Of a stretch of 64,000 nt of DNA, positions 8,994-16,196 are shown in pieces. This DNA comes from Paraburkholderia aspalathi (GTDB lineage: Bacteria > Pseudomonadota > Gammaproteobacteria > Burkholderiales > Burkholderiaceae). The stretch is taken from NCBI RefSeq assembly GCF_900116445.1, contig NZ_FPBH01000017.1, forward strand, positions 1 to 64,000, read 5' to 3'. How positions within the stretch are numbered: the first letter of the stretch is position 1; each line of letters begins with the position of its first letter. The translations under genes were made by a program, and so were the position numbers. The notes under the pieces are model-generated. The model was not told where the DNA came from. It did not search any database and saw only the letters and a list, made by a program, of their open reading frames with translations.

Positions 8994-11099
8994 TTATTTA
9001 TGCTTCGCGTTGATCACGGCTTCCGCGACGTTGTTCGGCGTTTCAGCGTAGTGCTTGAACTCCATCGTGTACGTCGCGCGGCCTTGCGTTGCCGAACGCA
9101 GCGACGTCGAATAGCCGAACATCTCCGCGAGCGGCACTTCGGCGCGCACCAGCTTGCCGCCACCGCCGGCGATGTCTTCCATGCCTTGCACCATGCCGCG
9201 ACGGCTCGACAGATCGCCCATCACGTTGCCCATGAAGTCTTCCGGTGTTTCCACTTCGACGGCCATCATCGGTTCGAGCAGCACCGGCTTGGCCTTGCGC
9301 ATCGCGTCCTTGAACGCCATCGAACCGGCCATGCGGAACGCGTTTTCGTTCGAGTCGACGTCGTGGTACGAACCGAAGGTTAGCGTCACCTTCACGTCGA
9401 CCACCGGATAGCCCGCCAGCACGCCGGCCTTCAGCGTTTCCTGAATGCCCTTGTCGACCGCCGGAATGTATTCACGCGGAATCACACCGCCCTTGATCGC
9501 GTCGACGAATTCGTAGCCCTTGCCTTGCGCCGACGGTTCGAGCGTGATCACCGCGTGGCCGTACTGGCCGCGGCCGCCTGACTGCTTGACGAACTTGCCT
9601 TCGACGTCTTCGACCTTGTTGCGCACGGTTTCGCGGTAAGCCACCTGCGGCTTGCCGACGGTCGCTTCGACGCCGAACTCGCGCTTCATCCGGTCGACCA
9701 GAATCTCCAGGTGCAACTCGCCCATCCCGGAGATGATGGTCTGGCCGGATTCTTCATCCGTCTGCACGCGGAACGACGGGTCTTCCTGCGCCAGACGATT
9801 GAGCGCGATGCCCATCTTTTCCTGGTCGACCTTGGTCTTCGGCTCGACGGCCTGCGAAATCACCGGTTCCGGGAAAATCATCTTTTCCAGAATGATCACG
9901 TGTTGCGGATCGCACAACGTGTCGCCCGTGGTTGCTTCTTTCAGGCCGACTGCCGCGGCAATGTCGCCACAGTAAACTTCCTTGATTTCCTTGCGCTCGT
10001 TCGCATGCATCTGCAGGATCCGGCCAAGGCGTTCCTTCTTTTCCTTGGTCGCGTTGTAGACGGTATCGCCCGAATTCACCACGCCCGAATACACGCGGAA
10101 GAAAATCAGCTGGCCCACGAACGGGTCGGTCATGATCTTGAAGGCGAGCGCGGAGAACGGATCGTCGTCTTTCGGATGCCGCTCGATTTCGTTGTCGTGC
10201 TCGTCGTGACCGGTAATCGCGGGGATGTCGAGCGGCGAGGGCAGATAGTCGATCACCGCGTCGAGCATGGCCTGCACGCCCTTGTTCTTGAACGCGCTGC
10301 CGCACAGCATCGGCACGATCTCGTTGGCGATGGTACGCACACGAATACCGTGCTTGATTTCCTCTTCGGTCAGCGTGCCGCCATGCAGATATTTGTCGAG
10401 CAGTTCCTCGCTCGCTTCAGCGGCGGCCTCGACCATCTTGTCGTGCCATTCCTTCGCGGTAGCCTCGAGCTCGGGCGGAATGTCGCGGTACTCGAATTTG
10501 ATGCCCTGGTTCTCTTCGTCCCAGTAAATCGCCTTCATCTTGACGAGGTCGACCACGCCCTGGAAATGATCTTCCGCACCGACCGGAATCTGGATCGGCA
10601 CCGCGACGCCCTTCAGGCGATCGCCGATTTGCCGCTGCACACGGAAGAAGTCCGCGCCGACGCGGTCCATCTTGTTGACGAACGCAATGCGCGGCACCTT
10701 GTACTTGTTCGCCTGACGCCACACGGTTTCGGATTGCGGCTGTACGCCGCCAACCGAGTCGTACACCATGCAGGCGCCGTCGAGCACGCGCATCGAGCGC
10801 TCGACCTCAATCGTGAAGTCGACGTGACCCGGGGTGTCGATGATGTTGATCCGGTGTTCCGGATAGTTGCCGGCCATACCCTTCCAGAAAGCAGTCGTGG
10901 CAGCCGATGTGATCGTGATGCCGCGCTCCTGCTCCTGTTCCATCCAGTCCATCGTCGCAGCACCGTCGTGAACCTCGCCGATCTTGTGGGTCACGCCTGT
11001 GTAGAACAGGATGCGTTCAGTGGTGGTGGTTTTGCCGGCGTCGATGTGAGCGCTAATGCCGATATTCCGGTAGCGCTCGATGGGAGTCTTGCGGGGCAC
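8994..11099 (-). CDS. fusA: Elongation factor G, stand-alone copy
   Basis: Translocase GTPase that moves tRNA and mRNA through the ribosome. From a GTG at 11099 the protein has 701 residues, the usual EF-G length. The start has a near-perfect AAGGAGG site six bases upstream. The reading frame extends further upstream but without a start signal, so the longer form is rejected. G-domain motifs: AHIDAGKTTTTER (P-loop), DTPGHVDF (G3), NKMD (G4). The usual neighbours rpsL, rpsG and tuf are absent. Burkholderiaceae often carry a second EF-G away from the str operon, and this looks like that copy. Monocistronic, with its own terminator. Confidence 0.96.
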   Translation of the reverse strand: MPRKTPIERYRNIGISAHIDAGKTTTTERILFYTGVTHKIGEVHDGAATMDWMEQEQERGITITSAATTAFWKGMAGNYPEHRINIIDTPGHVDFTIEVERSMRVLDGACMVYDSVGGVQPQSETVWRQANKYKVPRIAFVNKMDRVGADFFRVQRQIGDRLKGVAVPIQIPVGAEDHFQGVVDLVKMKAIYWDEENQGIKFEYRDIPPELEATAKEWHDKMVEAAAEASEELLDKYLHGGTLTEEEIKHGIRVRTIANEIVPMLCGSAFKNKGVQAMLDAVIDYLPSPLDIPAITGHDEHDNEIERHPKDDDPFSALAFKIMTDPFVGQLIFFRVYSGVVNSGDTVYNATKEKKERLGRILQMHANERKEIKEVYCGDIAAAVGLKEATTGDTLCDPQHVIILEKMIFPEPVISQAVEPKTKVDQEKMGIALNRLAQEDPSFRVQTDEESGQTIISGMGELHLEILVDRMKREFGVEATVGKPQVAYRETVRNKVEDVEGKFVKQSGGRGQYGHAVITLEPSAQGKGYEFVDAIKGGVIPREYIPAVDKGIQETLKAGVLAGYPVVDVKVTLTFGSYHDVDSNENAFRMAGSMAFKDAMRKAKPVLLEPMMAVEVETPEDFMGNVMGDLSSRRGMVQGMEDIAGGGGKLVRAEVPLAEMFGYSTSLRSATQGRATYTMEFKHYAETPNNVAEAVINAKHK

Positions 11100-11412
11100 G
11101 TGAACCTCCTTGAAATGGCGCGCCTGAAACGCTTGCCGGGCGGCAGTCTGTGCTGCCCGGGGAGCCTTGGATGCTGCTTTGCCAAGAATACTAGGATAGC
11201 GCGTCGGCCTGTCTTTTGCAGGAATCTTGCCAGCTCCGTGTGAAGGCCTGCTGGTATGGGCTCGCGCGACGCCGCCGGCCTCCGCCGCGTGCTGCCGCGC
11301 ATCGCCTGCCCCGCGCCGAATGGAAAAAAGCCGGTGCCTCGCGAAAGGCACCGGCTTTTTTCAAAGGCGGCTGCTGAAGAATCGGCAGGGTGTTGTCGTG
11401 GTCGACGCGCCT
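11100..11412. other. Intergenic region: fusA promoter region and DUF192 gene terminator
   Basis: 313 bases. The left part carries the fusA ribosome site and must contain its promoter. The right part carries the terminator of the DUF192 gene (11324-11361). No gene seen. Confidence 0.6.
11324..11361 (-). terminator. Intrinsic terminator of the DUF192 gene
   Basis: Perfect inverted repeat AAAAAAGCCGGTGCC / GGCACCGGCTTTTTT with an 8-base loop, flanked by A and T runs on both sides. It can act in both directions, and the minus-strand DUF192 gene ends about 50 bases upstream of it. Confidence 0.92.
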
Positions 11413-11919
11413 TTATTGCGCGGCCGGCAAGCCCTGGATCTTCATGCCCGGTTTGATGCCTTTCGACGAGAACCAGCCCTTGCTCATTTCCAACGCATAC
11501 ACGCCGTTGTTCTTCGGGCAGTGATTGTTGGTGGTCTCGGCCTGCATCTCGTCGATGTCGGTGACCGTGCCGTCGGCGCGCATGAACGCGATCGACAGCG
11601 GGATCAACGTGTTCTTCATCCAGAAGCAATGCACGGCGGTTTCATTGAAGACGAACAGCATGCCTTCATTCGGCGCGAGGTTCGTGCGATACATCAGACC
11701 TTGTTCGCGATCGGCGTCGTTAGCGGCGACGGCTGCGTCGATCACGAACATGCCCGCGGTCAGCTTTGCGCGCGGAAAGTCGCCGGGCTGCTTCGCACCG
11801 GCCGGCATCTGTTGCGCATGAGCGGGGGCAGCGGTGGTCGCGGCGAACGACATCGCGGCGAGCGGCAGTGCAACGGCAACAGCGAAACGCGCAATCAACG
11901 AGCGCATGGGAAATCGCAC
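11413..11919 (-). CDS. Exported DUF192-family protein
   Basis: 168 residues. A signal peptide (MRFPMRSLIARFAVAVALP, cleavage near AHA-Q) is followed by one DUF192 domain with the family features DREQGLMYR, MLFVF, CFWMKNTLIPLSIAFM and a C-terminal ALE motif. The function of DUF192 is not established. A GTG at 11919 is taken as start because AAGGAG lies seven bases upstream; the next in-frame ATG (11907) would be about 19 bases from that site. It sits between fusA and the small Ala-rich gene and has its own terminator. Confidence 0.9.
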   Translation of the reverse strand: MRFPMRSLIARFAVAVALPLAAMSFAATTAAPAHAQQMPAGAKQPGDFPRAKLTAGMFVIDAAVAANDADREQGLMYRTNLAPNEGMLFVFNETAVHCFWMKNTLIPLSIAFMRADGTVTDIDEMQAETTNNHCPKNNGVYALEMSKGWFSSKGIKPGMKIQGLPAAQ

Positions 11920-11977
11920 GGCATGACTCCTTGCTGGAATTTAACTCGCGAATGTTACGCGAGCGCGTCAAAAACAA

Positions 11978-12009
11978 AAAGGCAGATCGCCTTGCGGTGA
12001 TCTGCCTTT
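11978..12009 (-). terminator. Intrinsic terminator of the small Ala/Lys/His-rich gene
   Basis: Arms AAAGGCAGATC / GATCTGCCTTT with a 10-base loop, followed by a T-rich tract on the minus strand. It lies about 55 bases past the stop at 12065. Confidence 0.88.
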
Positions 12010-12064
12010 CAACGCCGTAAGAACGGCAATGAAGCTAGTTCTTGACTGCGTTTTTACAACAAAC

Positions 12065-12259
12065 TTACTCCGAAGCGCCCGAAGCTGCAGCTGCTGCTGC
12101 TGCCTTCTTGTGCGACTTCTTGTGAGCGTGCTTCGTGGTCTTCTTTGCCGACGAAGCTGCTGCTGCCGGAGCTGCCGAAGCTGCTGCCGGTGCCGAAGCT
12201 TGTGCGAATGCTGCCGTTGCGAAGAGACCAGCGACCAGAGCGGCGATCAGTTTGTTCAT
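12065..12259 (-). CDS. Small exported Ala/Lys/His-rich protein
   Basis: 64 residues from the ATG at 12259, which has AGGA about eight bases upstream; an upstream in-frame start would add 11 residues before the signal peptide and is not favoured. A clear signal peptide (MNKLIAALVAGLFATAAFA, cleavage AFA-Q) is followed by an Ala/Ser-rich stretch, a basic KKTTKHAHKKSHKK block, and an Ala tail. No known domain. The composition recalls enterobacterial acid-shock (Asr) and other Ala/Lys-rich periplasmic proteins, but homology is not shown. Own terminator downstream, so a separate unit. Confidence 0.8.
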   Translation of the reverse strand: MNKLIAALVAGLFATAAFAQASAPAAASAAPAAAASSAKKTTKHAHKKSHKKAAAAAAASGASE

Positions 12260-12582
12260 TTTGTAAATCCTCAGCTTTAGTTGATTAACCAAATGACCCG
12301 GTTATATGTAGAGTCATGTCGGTAAACGTGCCATCCACCTTTCGGTTGACAGCCGCATCGAACATTTTTCTCGACGCGTCTGCTTAGCGCTCAGACTCCC
12401 CGTACTCACCGCCAGAGCGGCGTGTGCAAAGGCCCTTAAGGCTGAATGCCGGATAGCTTCGGGCGGCATCTGCGTCGAATAACGCGTGAGCTCGCGCACC
12501 GGTTGACGTGAATTTCGTGGAAAATTTATATGCCGACGTGCTGAAGCAAATGAATGGCTGCAGAGTGATCGTGAACGCAATT

Positions 12583-12614
12583 GTTTCACGCGTTTTTCAT
12601 ATTGGTTTCACGCG
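12583..12614. repeat. Direct repeat GTTTCACGCG, two copies
   Basis: GTTTCACGCG occurs at 12583-12592 and 12605-12614, start-to-start 22 bases or about two helical turns. Both copies would face the same side of the DNA, as for a regulator site. No regulator can be named. Confidence 0.6.
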
Positions 12615-12642
12615 CTATTTTGTTTGCGGATACAACGAGTTA

Positions 12643-12668
12643 GCTATTTCGACGCGGGTCGAAATAGC
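12643..12668. repeat. Perfect inverted repeat, 11-bp arms
   Basis: GCTATTTCGAC / GTCGAAATAGC with a 4-base loop, 46 bases beyond the rluE stop. No U-tract follows on either strand, so it may be a 3' stabilising hairpin of rluE or an operator rather than a standard terminator. Confidence 0.7.
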
Positions 12669-12714
12669 GGTTCGATGCAGGTTCCGTGCAGACATGGCGC
12701 GCATGCAAATGCGT

Positions 12715-13284
12715 TCAGGCGATGCCTTCCCATGGGGCCTTCAGCGGCAACTCGACGCTCTCTCCAGGCTGCAACCCGAGCGAAAAAATATCGAGTGCAC
12801 CGATACCGGCGCGCACGAGACGCAATGTGGGGAAACCCACCGCGGCGGTCATGCGTCGCACCTGGCGGTTCTTGCCTTCCGTGATCGACAATTCGATCCA
12901 CGTGGTCGGAATCGCTGCGCGATAGCGGATCGGCGGCGTGCGGGTCCAGAGCGAGTCGGTCGGCTCGACGTATTCGGCGCGGCAGGGCCGCGTCACGTAG
13001 TCGCCGAGATCGACGCCGCGCGCGAGCTTCTTCAAGGTGGCATCGTCGACTGCGCCTTCCACCTGTGCCCAATAACGTTTGACAAGTTTGTGACGCGGCT
13101 CCGCGATGCGTGCCTGCAGCGCGCCGTCGTCGGTGAGGAGTAGCAGCCCTTCGCTATCGGAGTCGAGCCGGCCCGCCGGATAGATGCCGGGCACTTTCAC
13201 CCAGTCGGCCAGCGACGCCCGCGTTTCGTGCGGCGAAAACTGACAGATGGTGCCGAACGGTTTGTTCAGGGCGAGAAGTCGCAT
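12715..13284 (-). CDS. rluE: 23S rRNA pseudouridine synthase RluE
   Basis: Makes pseudouridine at U2457 of 23S rRNA in Escherichia coli (family knowledge). From the ATG at 13284 the protein begins MRLLALNKPFG, matching the family start, and has 189 residues. The catalytic motif GRLDSDSEGLLLLTDDG carries the Asp nucleophile. The C-terminal EGKNRQVRRM motif is typical of the RsuA/RluB/RluE group. It lacks an N-terminal S4 domain, as expected of RluE. A longer frame upstream gives low-quality sequence and is rejected. It is divergent from icd, an arrangement also found in E. coli, which supports the RluE call. Confidence 0.9.
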   Translation of the reverse strand: MRLLALNKPFGTICQFSPHETRASLADWVKVPGIYPAGRLDSDSEGLLLLTDDGALQARIAEPRHKLVKRYWAQVEGAVDDATLKKLARGVDLGDYVTRPCRAEYVEPTDSLWTRTPPIRYRAAIPTTWIELSITEGKNRQVRRMTAAVGFPTLRLVRAGIGALDIFSLGLQPGESVELPLKAPWEGIA

Positions 13285-13613
13285 AGAGGAATCAATGAAG
13301 GTCGAGCGGCGGCGGGAGCGTGCCGCGCAGGCCAGGAAGGGCGCTGCTCGGTAGTAAATGGCGGAATAATAATGCATAATGAGCCACGCCAAGTCTTATG
13401 TCTTATATAAGATAGATGAGTAAGCGGCGTTGCTAACTTTGATTTTCGACAATGTTGGAAAACCCCGAGCCGTATGCGGACTCGGGCCTGCGTCAGCGTG
13501 GGCTAGAATAGACGACCAGGCCGCTCGCAGGCGTCCGGCATTGCGTAGCGAGGAGCACCCAGTTTCCGCAGTCTCCCATCAGCTTTCAGCACAGCCTTCA
13601 CTGGAGTCCGATC
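13285..13613. other. Divergent rluE/icd promoter region
   Basis: 329 bases between divergent genes. It contains the AT-rich palindrome near 13393-13412 and the icd ribosome site just before 13614. Promoters for both genes should lie here. No gene seen. Confidence 0.65.
13393..13412. promoter_or_regulatory. Candidate operator: palindrome TCTTATATAAGA with a second half site
   Basis: A perfect 12-bp palindrome TCTTATATAAGA (13401-13412) is preceded directly by a tandem GTCTTAT half, so GTCTTAT occurs twice in a row. It stands in the rluE/icd divergent region in otherwise GC-rich DNA. The shape fits a dimeric regulator such as GntR/FadR type. The regulator is not identified. Confidence 0.5.
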
Positions 13614-14870
13614 ATGCCGTACCAGCACATCAAGGTTCCGACCGGCGGTGACAAGATCACCGTCAACGCAGATTTCTCGCTCAACATTTCCGACCAGCCG
13701 ATCATTCCGTATATCGAAGGCGACGGAACGGGCCTCGACATCACGCCGGTGATGCTGAAAGTGGTGGATGCCGCGGTAGAAAAAGCCTACGCGGGCAAAA
13801 AGAAAATCCACTGGATGGAAATCTACGCCGGCGAAAAGTCGACCAAGGTGTACGGCCCGGACGTGTGGCTGCCGGAAGAAACGCTGCAGGTGCTGAAGGA
13901 ATACGTCGTCTCGATCAAGGGTCCGCTCACCACGCCGGTCGGCGGCGGCATCCGCTCGCTGAATGTCGCGCTGCGTCAGGAACTCGATCTGTATGTCTGC
14001 CTGCGCCCGGTGCAGTACTTCAAGGGCGTGCCTTCACCGGTGCGTGAACCCGAAAAGATCGACATGGTGATCTTCCGCGAGAATTCGGAAGACATCTATG
14101 CCGGCATCGAATGGCCTGCCGGGTCGGAAGATGCGAAGAAGGTCATCAAGTTCCTGCGCGAAGAAATGGGTGTGAAGAAGATCCGCTTCCCGGAAACCTC
14201 GGGGATCGGTGTCAAGCCGGTGTCGCGCGAAGGCACGGAGCGCCTCGTGCGCAAGGCGATCCAGTATGCGCTCGACAACAATCGCCGCTCGGTCACGCTG
14301 GTGCACAAGGGCAACATCATGAAGTTCACCGAAGGCGCGTTCCGCGACTACGGCTATGCGCTGGCGCAGAAGGAATTCGCTGCGGAGCTGATCGACGGCG
14401 GTCCGTGGATGAAGATCAAGAACCCGAAAACGGGTGGTGACATCGTTGTGAAAGACGTGATTGCGGACGCGTTCCTGCAGCAGATCCTGCTGCGTCCGGC
14501 GGAATACGACGTGATCGCCACGCTGAACCTGAACGGCGACTACATTTCAGACGCGCTGGCCGCGCAGGTCGGTGGTATCGGGATTGCGCCGGGGGCGAAC
14601 ATGTCGGATTCGGTCGCGATGTTCGAAGCCACCCACGGCACGGCGCCGAAGTACGCCGGCAAAGACTACGTAAATCCGGGTTCGGAAATTCTTTCGGCTG
14701 AAATGATGCTGCGTCACATGGGCTGGACTGAAGCGGCCGACCTGATCATCAAGTCGATGGAAAAGTCGATTCTGCAAAAGCGGGTCACCTATGACTTCGC
14801 GCGCTTGATGGAAGGCGCGACGCAGGTGTCCTGCTCGGGCTTTGGCCAGGTGTTGATCGAAAATATGTAA
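13614..14870 (+). CDS. icd: NADP-dependent isocitrate dehydrogenase
   Basis: Converts isocitrate to 2-oxoglutarate with reduction of NADP in the TCA cycle. 418 residues, close to the E. coli enzyme (416). Visible family features are YIEGDGTGLDITP near the start, the SLNVALRQELDLYVCLRPV substrate region around residues 118-136, RENSEDIYAGIEW, and the C-terminal ATHGTAPKYAGKD coenzyme region. The dimeric E. coli-type enzyme is indicated by length. GGAG lies seven bases before the ATG. Followed by a strong terminator, so monocistronic. Confidence 0.97.
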   Translation: MPYQHIKVPTGGDKITVNADFSLNISDQPIIPYIEGDGTGLDITPVMLKVVDAAVEKAYAGKKKIHWMEIYAGEKSTKVYGPDVWLPEETLQVLKEYVVSIKGPLTTPVGGGIRSLNVALRQELDLYVCLRPVQYFKGVPSPVREPEKIDMVIFRENSEDIYAGIEWPAGSEDAKKVIKFLREEMGVKKIRFPETSGIGVKPVSREGTERLVRKAIQYALDNNRRSVTLVHKGNIMKFTEGAFRDYGYALAQKEFAAELIDGGPWMKIKNPKTGGDIVVKDVIADAFLQQILLRPAEYDVIATLNLNGDYISDALAAQVGGIGIAPGANMSDSVAMFEATHGTAPKYAGKDYVNPGSEILSAEMMLRHMGWTEAADLIIKSMEKSILQKRVTYDFARLMEGATQVSCSGFGQVLIENM

Positions 14871-14901
14871 GCGATTCGCGCTGGTTTTTCCAGCCTGAGT
14901 C

Positions 14902-14937
14902 AAAACCCCGGCGCCGTAAGGCGGCCGGGGTTTTTTT
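14902..14937 (+). terminator. Intrinsic terminator of icd
   Basis: Arms AAAACCCCGGC / GCCGGGGTTTT followed by further T residues (14931-14937), about 30 bases after the icd stop. Confidence 0.93.
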
Positions 14938-15066
14938 ACGGCCGGCGGCAGCGGTTGAGCATCGAAAGCGTTCGGAAAGAGAGACGGGTGTCCGATATTT
15001 GGGTATTCGCGTTATCCCCGCCTCAAGCAATGGTCACGATTTGCCGTAAATCAGAATGTGCCGCCC

Positions 15067-15098
15067 AAAAAAAGAAACCCGGCATGAAGCCGGGTTTC
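15067..15098 (-). terminator. Intrinsic terminator of the cold-shock gene
   Basis: Arms GAAACCCGGC / GCCGGGTTTC with a 5-base loop; on the minus strand a seven-U tract follows. It is 24 bases past the stop at 15122. Confidence 0.9.
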
Positions 15099-15121
15099 AA
15101 AAGGACGGGTAACGAACAGGT

Positions 15122-15328
15122 TCAGGCAGGTGCCTGGATGTTCGATGCCTGTTTGCCTTTCGGGCCTTGCACGACCTCGAAGGTTACTTTTTGACCTTCC
15201 TTGAGGGTCTTGAACCCATTCATCTGGATGGCCGAGAAGTGTGCAAACAGATCCTCACCACCTTCGTCAGGCGTGATGAATCCGAAACCTTTTGCGTCAT
15301 TGAACCATTTGACCGTACCAGTTGCCAT
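15122..15328 (-). CDS. cspA: Cold-shock protein, CspA family
   Basis: 68-residue single cold-shock domain that binds single-stranded RNA or DNA and acts as an RNA chaperone. Both nucleic-acid motifs are present: KGFGFI (RNP1, about 13-18) and LFAHFS (RNP2, about 27-32). AGGGGAAG lies eight bases upstream of the ATG. The candidate promoter at 15468-15496 implies a leader of about 130 bases, as in cold-inducible csp genes. Several csp paralogues are usual in these genomes, so the symbol marks the family. Confidence 0.95.
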   Translation of the reverse strand: MATGTVKWFNDAKGFGFITPDEGGEDLFAHFSAIQMNGFKTLKEGQKVTFEVVQGPKGKQASNIQAPA

Positions 15329-15881
15329 TCCAACTTCCCCTGTAACTCATGTCACTACCACGAGCCCTCGAAAAGCTCGACGACCGCGCGATGCAGCCGC
15401 TCCCTCCTCACAAGCTCACCATCGGCATTTTTTCGATTTATGGCGCAGTGAAAAAAGTGCCAGCTTGATTGTTGAGGCTCTTTATTCGAGTGTCAAGAAA
15501 ATTTTGAGACGTCGTTGTCGCGTTGCAAACAGGCGTTTTCCAGGGTTTTTCCCGCTTTTGTTTTCTTATGTGCGGTTGCCCAAGCGTGCTGTCTTGAAAA
15601 GTCGCATAATCGACTCACATGCTGTTCTGCGGGTCGCACACCGTCCGCTGGCCGGGGGCGTGCCGTCAGCCAGCATGGGCAGGTTGTGCGATACTCGATC
15701 CGACTGCGGCGCAGCACGGCCGCGACGCATCACAGGATAGGGGCCGGCTCCGCAATCGGCTCGTCGAATGACGCACCGCTTTGGGGTATTTACCCATCAG
15801 GCGGGAGCGAACGGGCTCACCGGCCGGTCGGCTGGGTTTTGACAGGATTGCGGGCCTGTCCTAGTTGTTTAGAATGGGTGT
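15329..15881. other. Divergent cspA/clpS regulatory region
   Basis: 553 bases without a credible gene. It holds the cspA leader and promoter on the left and the clpS promoter on the right. Before clpS there is a consensus TTGACA (15839-15844), an inverted repeat GACAGG/CCTGTC (15841-15860) and TAGAAT at 15870-15875. The spacing does not give one clean promoter. A 74-codon minus-strand frame at 15493-15717 has no protein character. Confidence 0.55.
15468..15496 (-). promoter_or_regulatory. Candidate sigma-70 promoter of cspA
   Basis: On the minus strand a consensus -35 TTGACA (15496-15491), a 17-base spacer and -10 AACAAT (15473-15468, four of six consensus bases). The start would fall near 15461, giving a leader of about 130 bases before the ATG. 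Confidence 0.65.
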
Positions 15882-16196
15882 ATGGCGATTATCCCGGACA
15901 AGCAGGACGGCACCGTACTGGAGCGGCAGGAAAAGAAGCTGAAGCCGCCTTCCATGTACAAGGTAGTGCTGCTGAATGACGACTTCACGCCAATGGAATT
16001 TGTCGTGATGATCGTGCAGGAATATTTCAATAAAGATCGTGAAACCGCAACGCAGGTGATGTTGAAGGTGCATCGCGAGGGCAGGGGAGTTTGTGGGGTC
16101 TATACGCGGGACATCGCGTCGACCAAAGTCGAGCAAGTCGTTACCCACGCACGGCAGGCCGGGCATCCGCTGCAGTGTGTGATGGAGGAAGCATGA
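15882..16196 (+). CDS. clpS: ATP-dependent Clp protease adaptor ClpS
   Basis: 104-residue adaptor that delivers N-degron substrates to ClpAP. The conserved core is present: YKVVLLNDDFTPMEFVV with the substrate-pocket Asn-Asp region, then HREGRGVCGVYTRDIASTKVEQV and a C-terminal AGHPLQC. The basic N-terminal extension (about 25 residues) is normal. No strong ribosome site precedes the ATG. The stop overlaps the clpA start (ATGA at 16193-16196). Confidence 0.96.
   Translation: MAIIPDKQDGTVLERQEKKLKPPSMYKVVLLNDDFTPMEFVVMIVQEYFNKDRETATQVMLKVHREGRGVCGVYTRDIASTKVEQVVTHARQAGHPLQCVMEEA

Larger units (their letters stand above)
12260..12714. other. AT-rich intergenic region with repeats
   Basis: 455 bases between rluE (ends 12715) and the small Ala-rich gene (starts 12259). 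Its centre is distinctly AT-richer than the surroundings. It holds two copies of GTTTCACGCG 22 bases apart (12583, 12605) and an 11-bp inverted repeat (12643-12668). A 91-codon minus-strand frame at 12314-12589 has no convincing protein character. The promoter of the small gene must be here. Confidence 0.6.

Noticed and set aside
7070..9013. 647-codon plus-strand frame across nicT and the cupin gene
   Set aside because: Antisense of two well-supported genes; no family features.
11100..11351. In-frame extension of fusA upstream of the GTG
   Set aside because: No start site; the AAGGAGG-preceded GTG gives the normal EF-G length.
12314..12589. 91-codon minus-strand frame in the AT-rich region
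   Set aside because: No ribosome site, no domain and mixed composition; not supported.
15493..15717. 74-codon minus-strand frame in the cspA/clpS gap
   Set aside because: It overlaps the cspA promoter and leader region and has no protein character.
15839..15875. Single clean promoter for clpS
   Set aside because: TTGACA is perfect but no -10 element lies at correct spacing, so no promoter feature was called.
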